From Buxus sempervirens (taxonomy: Eukaryota > Streptophyta > Magnoliopsida > Buxales > Buxaceae), in assembly GCA_947561395.2 (NCBI GenBank), contig OX387195.1, positions 26,799,126 through 26,863,125 of the forward strand: a stretch of 64,000 nt of DNA, read 5' to 3'. A program made the translations under genes and the position numbers. A model generated the notes under the pieces. The model saw only the letters and a list, made by a program, of their open reading frames with translations. It was not told where the DNA came from and made no database searches. This document shows, one piece after another, positions 59,601-64,000 of the stretch (position 1 is the first letter of the stretch; each line of letters starts with the position of its first letter).

Positions 59601-62283
59601 AAATAGATGCGGAGGGGGAGCTTTTACCAGATGGTACACTTACAATGTATGTGACTTATCTGTGTGGAGGTTTTGTCATCTTTTATATTCTTTGGAGAGT
59701 ATGGATTTTTATCTTTGTAATGTGCAAAATTTTTTTCCCCTGTTTGCATTTTTGATGTTTTCAACTTCGGCAATTTGTTAGCTTTAGAAAAAAAAAGGAA
59801 AAATGAAAAGGAAAACTTTGGCAATTTATTTGTGCTTTCAGGGGAGGCCTTGTGGTTGCAGTCATTTATTTCAGGGCTGGGTATGCACCAAATGATTATC
59901 CTTCAGAATCCGTAAGCAGCTCCATGACTTTGTTTTCCTTCTATTGTACTTGATGTTGTTTTCACTAGGAAGAAACTTATCTGGTTACCTTGTGAAGGCT
60001 ACTGCTGTTTGTTTTTGAAGTAGTGTCTGTGTTTTGAATGGCCTGGAGGCTTAGAGTTTCAAAAAAAATTGGGACCAAAAAAAAATTTAAAAAAAAAAAA
60101 TTTTTTTTTTAATATTTCTTTGGAACCAAGATTTTGTTTATTATTTCTTTGAAGAATTTAAAATTTTCTGGACTTTCAAAGTTTCCAGATTAGAGTACTG
60201 TAGTACACTCAAGAGATTTGGAATTGGTCTAAAGTGGTATTGTTATTTCTGTTAGTTCTGTTTAATATATATATTTTATCATGATGATTGAATCATTTAC
60301 TTATGTTCTCTTGTGTATTACTTCATTGCCTTTTCTATTAATCTTTCACCAATTTTCCTGAACATCAACACATAAAGAAAAGGCCTAATGCTTTCGTCTT
60401 CAGCTTTTAAACATTGATACTCAATCGGCACATCTTAGGAAGTACATAAATCATTTTATCATACTTGCATGTCCCAAATTATGGATTAGATATATAACTT
60501 TGCTTGTCTCACATGGTAAAATGATCAATTCTCATGGTATTATATATTAAAGTTATATAATCTATCATATTATTTGGACCATCTGCAAAAGAATGATTGT
60601 TTCACTGTTTTATTTTTTCGTGGTCCACGATGTCCTTTTTATTTTTGTTTTTGTTTTTGCTGTATTTCCTGGGTCATCCCACGGCTTGTAGGGTCCCCTT
60701 TCCTTTGATCTTAATTAAACCTTCATTAATTATCAAAAAAAAAAAAAAAAAGAGAACCTTACAAACTAGTTGGCACAATCACCTGATTTGAGTGGGTTTT
60801 GGGTACAGAGGATCTTCCACTGGGAACCATCAACAGTGGGCTGTGGACCCCTATAATGCCATATGCAGACCTAAGTTTTTGGTAGGCTACTATAGGGCTG
60901 TATGGGTGATGTTTATATGCCTTTATAGTTTTTGCCGATTAATGTCATTACTTATTATTAGGAATGGAGAGCTAGGCTACTAATGGAGCAGTCATCTGCT
61001 GTCAAGTGCCCATCAATTTCGTACCATTTGGCAGGCACTAAGAAGATCCAACAGGAGTTGGCAAAACCCAATGTACTTGAAAGGTAACACTTGACTTTGT
61101 ATGGGTTGTTCTGCTTGTCCCGTCTTTCTCACTATTAACTTTTGTAGTTTGTTTGAGTGTTGTAATTAATTTCCGACCAATCAAAGAAGCCACCTGAATC
61201 TCAAATCCACATACCTATGCCAGAGGACTTAAAAATTGAGCAGAAACTGGGAAAGGATTTCTCACATAGATAAGTATGTGCTAAAATTCCTCCAAGTGGA
61301 GTTGTAAACTCATTGCACTGCAGAAAACCTCTATTATTGCCAAGAGAACTGTTACAAACTTAAAGCTTTTGTAAATTAACATGAAACCTCCCATCCTAGT
61401 TTAGTCAACCTGATTTAAAATTTTTTTTATTTTGCTCAGTATACGACTTAATGTTAGATATACCTTGATTATTACATGCATTACATTCCATGAGAGAATT
61501 TTTTTCAGGTTCCTCGAGAACAAAGACGATATTGCAAAACTGCAAAAATGCTTTGCTGGTTTGTGGAGTCTGGATGACTCAAGTATTTTAAAGAATGCAA
61601 TAGAAAGACCGGAATTATTTGTGCTAAAACCCCAGAGAGAAGGAGGAGGTCCATTTTTCAAGCTTGTTTGCAGTGATATTATTATTGTTATCATCCACAA
61701 TATCATTATTCTTGTTGCTTTCTTCAGAATCATTTTTATTTATTTTGTTCCCATTGAGCTGTTGTTTCTCTTCAGGAAATAATATTTATGGTGAAAATGT
61801 GAGGGAAACCATAGTCAAGTTGCAGAAGGGAGGGAGTGAGGAACTTTCTGCATACATCCTTATGCAAAGGATTTTTCCCATTGTTTCCCCTGCATACCTG
61901 ATTCGGGATGGCATTTGTCATCAAGACCATACCATATCAGAACTTGGAATATATGGTGCCTACCTAAGGTATTAATTTTATTTCTATTTTCTCCCTCTGT
62001 GTGGTTTGTGTGTGAGGAGGTGGGGGGCATATATATGTATGTATGTATGTATGCGAATCATTCATAGAGACCTAACATCATGTACTGTTAAATTCTAATT
62101 ACACTTCATTTGTGAGAATATGTACTTGTTTCCTGTTTAACAGTGACTGAATTGTTCAGGAACAAGGAGAAGGTGATCATGAATGAGCATTGCGGTTGCT
62201 TGGTGCGTACCAAGCCTGCGTCAACAAATGAAGGTGGGGTTGCTTCTGGATATGCAGTCTTGGATGGTATATATTTGAGCTGA
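56659..62283 (+). CDS. GSH2: Glutathione synthetase, plastid/cytosolic
   Basis: Catalyses the second step of glutathione synthesis: gamma-glutamylcysteine + glycine + ATP to glutathione. Exons: 56659-57021, 57102-57271, 57411-57486, 57596-57726, 58877-58999, 59088-59168, 59566-59646, 59842-59911, 60962-61083, 61509-61648, 61776-61968, 62160-62283. The joined frame gives 557 residues. Strong family blocks: [99 protein letters not shown], the ATP-grasp glycine-rich loop [10 protein letters not shown] (formed at the exon 10/11 junction), YILMQRIFP and the final [13 protein letters not shown] lid. The ATG at 56659 ([12 protein letters not shown]) is preferred over an upstream non-ATG extension. 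The first ~51 residues are Ser/Thr-rich with few acids, like a plastid transit peptide; Met52 at 56812 could start a cytosolic form. Intron 6 is of U12 AT-AC type; the other ten are GT-AG. Confidence 0.96.
59169..59565 (+). other. U12-type AT-AC intron in GSH2 (intron 6)
   Basis: The 5' splice site is ATATCCTTTT right after codon fragment AA. The branch site TTCCTTGAC at 59547-59555 matches the U12 consensus TTCCTTRAY exactly, with the branch A at 59554, 11 nt from the AC end (AACAC, 59565). Splicing here restores [16 protein letters not shown], in line with the known family sequence; no GT-AG alternative does so. Confidence 0.95.
59763..59827. mobile_element. Possible micro-insertion in GSH2 intron 7
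   Basis: AACTTCGGCAATTT (59763-59776) and AACTTTGGCAATTT (59814-59827) differ by one base and flank 37 bp rich in A (GTTAGCTTTAG then A-runs). It ends 14 bp before the exon 8 acceptor, so it lengthens or replaces part of the polypyrimidine region. Confidence 0.5.
60610..60751 (+). mobile_element. L1-type LINE 3' end with A17 tail
   Basis: GGGTCATCCCACGGCTTGTA and GGGTCCCCTTTCC are plant L1 3' UTR-type phrases. They are followed by CTTCATTAATTATC and seventeen A (60735-60751). It is in GSH2 intron 8. No convincing target duplication was found. Confidence 0.55.
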
Positions 62284-63639
62284 TCAAGTTGACTCATCAA
62301 AGCAGATGGTTCTGATAATCAATAATTTAAGCTACAAGCTTTGGTCAAGTCCAGGTACTTGTAATTAATTGGAGAGACCTGGAAGGCTTATTGAGGAGTA
62401 TCAGTTCTGGCCTGAGAGAGATCTGACTTCCTACTCCATGCTGTTGAAATTCCCGGTGGGATGGCACAGAGCTTGGTGGTTGAGAAATGATCTGATTTTT
62501 TGATTTCACACTTTAGAATTGCCTATAGACATTAATATCAGAAAATATAATAAAGTGCTAAATATTTATTTATGCTTCTGAAATAAATATGATTTGAAAC
62601 CTTTGCATTACAGCTTCAAAGATTATACATGTGGTAATGGTCCTTTTATGAAGGTAGCTACTAGTTATTATTTATGATACTTGAACTGCAATGAGAACAG
62701 TGAGCCATATTCAGCAATCCATGAGGCAAAAGGGTACATGATAGATGATTTTGCAAAGACCCCATTAAAGTTCATTTATGTTCACTTTGGCTGAATTATT
62801 AGTATAGCCATCTTCTTGTTTCTTAAATGGACGTGAACTCTATATGAGATGAAGTTACTTCATTGTTTTCAAAGAACCCCTAGCAAAGGTTTTACAAAAC
62901 TACAGGTACCCAATGAAGAAATATGATTACAATCTAAATGGCATCACCCCAAGAGTCAAGATGCCCATGTAGAAGTTTCAGTACAAATTAATGCCACTAG
63001 TGTAGGTTGGAGGATTAGTGAACTAATAATGGGGTGGCTCATAGGTCAATTATGAAACAAAAAATGAGAAAATAAAGGACACATTCTTACTACAATCTGT
63101 TGTTCATTTTTTGGTACTTAATAACACGTTAAATGAACCGAGGACTGGTTTACCCGGTGGACGAGCACTGATCAATTTGGTAATTACCATTACATACCTG
63201 CTAACACTGTTGTGAGTAAGATCAAACAGTAGGACCTCGATATAGAGATGGCCAGTCAATAAAAATGAATTCGGGGTTTTCTTCATCATGCCTCTCAAAC
63301 CAAAGCAATTACCACCGGAAACCAATTACCCGAAATAACTACCTCCCTCCATGTTAATGCCACCAGAGTCCATAAGTCCATTCCTACAAGCCCATTGTAT
63401 GAATCATATCAAATACTAAACCAAAAGCCCTTTTTCCTCCCATTCTAGAACAAAAGCCCACCTAAGGCTTCTCTTTTTTAAACAATTTTAAGTTAATTTT
63501 CATTGCCTCTCATCCTTATAATATATTCAATTCATTCATCACACAATATTACGAATCAATATTACTTCTTGCTCTCCTCTTCCTGTCATTTATAAGTGTA
63601 TTGATCTCATCCCATCCCTCTCTCTCTCTCTCTTCCCCT
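62284..63639. other. Spacer between convergent GSH2 and GATL genes
   Basis: It holds the 3' UTRs of both genes: AATAAA-type signals for GSH2 appear near 62547 and 62583. A (TC)n run lies at about 63616-63634 close to the GATL stop. The middle (62650-63580) contains no ORF or transposon that I recognise. Confidence 0.5.
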
Positions 63640-64000
63640 TCATTCTTCCAAAGCAAGTGCTGATGAACGGTAGAGATCATATGGGGCCCAAAGATGATCA
63701 ACGATGCAGGGCCTCCGAGAGTCTAACCTCAACCATGGCTTACCCTTGCCACTCCAATGGAGTAGGCTAATGGGACCCGGATGAAGGCTCCTGCATTTCC
63801 CTTGCAGGTTATCACCACCCAAACCATGCTGGTTCCATCTATGATCCACTGCTTTGATGTTCCCAGCCAAGACAAGCAAAAATGGTGGCAAAGATCCCAA
63901 GTGATATATCCTCTTCTGCTTCTGCACAGTCATCCATTCCTCAACCTTCTGCGTGTACCCTCCTTGTCTCCATTTATCCACATCGATCACCATCACCCCC
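63640..64000 (-). CDS. Galacturonosyltransferase-like protein (GATL), C-terminal part
   Basis: The minus-strand frame is open from the right edge to a TGA at 63640-63642, giving about 119 C-terminal residues. It carries the glycosyltransferase family 8 signature of the GATL group: FNSG-domain remains at the edge ([11 protein letters not shown]), then [35 protein letters not shown], and [29 protein letters not shown] is the typical metal/nucleotide-binding histidine region near the GT8 C-terminus. GATL proteins are Golgi type II enzymes linked to pectin or xylan synthesis; they are usually encoded by one exon of about 340-390 codons, so roughly two thirds lies beyond the window. It ends after a short LYRSS..LEE tail. 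Which of the GATL members it matches cannot be decided from this part. Confidence 0.92.
   Translation of the reverse strand, partial: GVMVIDVDKWRQGGYTQKVEEWMTVQKQKRIYHLGSLPPFLLVLAGNIKAVDHRWNQHGLGGDNLQGKCRSLHPGPISLLHWSGKGKPWLRLDSRRPCIVDHLWAPYDLYRSSALALEE

Noticed and set aside
1..64000. CRISPR arrays, operons, phage or bacterial defence genes
   Set aside because: All coding evidence is plant nuclear with introns; the only regular repeat array (35796-36083) has no spacers of constant length and no cas genes.

Overview
The window is nuclear DNA of a flowering plant, most likely a eudicot. It is AT-rich, has long transposon-filled introns with plant-type GT-AG splice sites, and its five protein genes are all familiar from Arabidopsis. 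I cannot name the species. Exon models were built by hand: every stated junction keeps the reading frame and matches my memory of the Arabidopsis relatives, but none was checked by alignment or RNA.

Layout. (1) 1-32265, minus strand: the 5' part of a very large gene for an ALA3-type P4-ATPase (phospholipid flippase). I place 19 coding exons giving the first 678 residues; the 3' part lies beyond the left edge. Its introns hold RTE and L1 LINE remains, a Harbinger-type MITE, an internally deleted Ty3/Gypsy element with one 3-kb LTR, a copia remnant and a solo-LTR-like Gypsy copy. (2) 32266-36716: the region between two divergent genes, with a GC-rich ALA3 promoter, a hAT-like repeat, an RNase H scrap of a LINE, and a MITE-like element carrying a 20-bp tandem array. 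(3) 36717-53503, plus strand: an FBL4-type F-box/LRR gene, 8 exons, 613 residues. (4) 54087-54821, plus: a single-exon gene of unknown function. (5) 56659-62283, plus: glutathione synthetase GSH2, 12 exons, 557 residues, with a textbook U12-type AT-AC intron and a nested inverted-repeat element in its upstream region. (6) 63640-64000, minus: the C-terminal end of a galacturonosyltransferase-like (GATL) glycosyltransferase running off the right edge.

The genes are not an operon-like system and have separate housekeeping roles: membrane lipid flipping, SCF ubiquitin ligase substrate selection, glutathione synthesis and cell-wall glycosylation. The most unusual signals are outside the coding exons. 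There is a set of tiny insertions (about 15-25 bp, a L1-like 3' tag such as CATTACC plus an A-run) flanked by 14-16 bp target-site duplications. There is also the AT-AC intron, a Gypsy ORF in which protease is joined directly to the integrase C-terminal tail, and two different Gypsy LTRs that share a splice-acceptor-like motif followed by a short acidic, tyrosine-rich reading frame.
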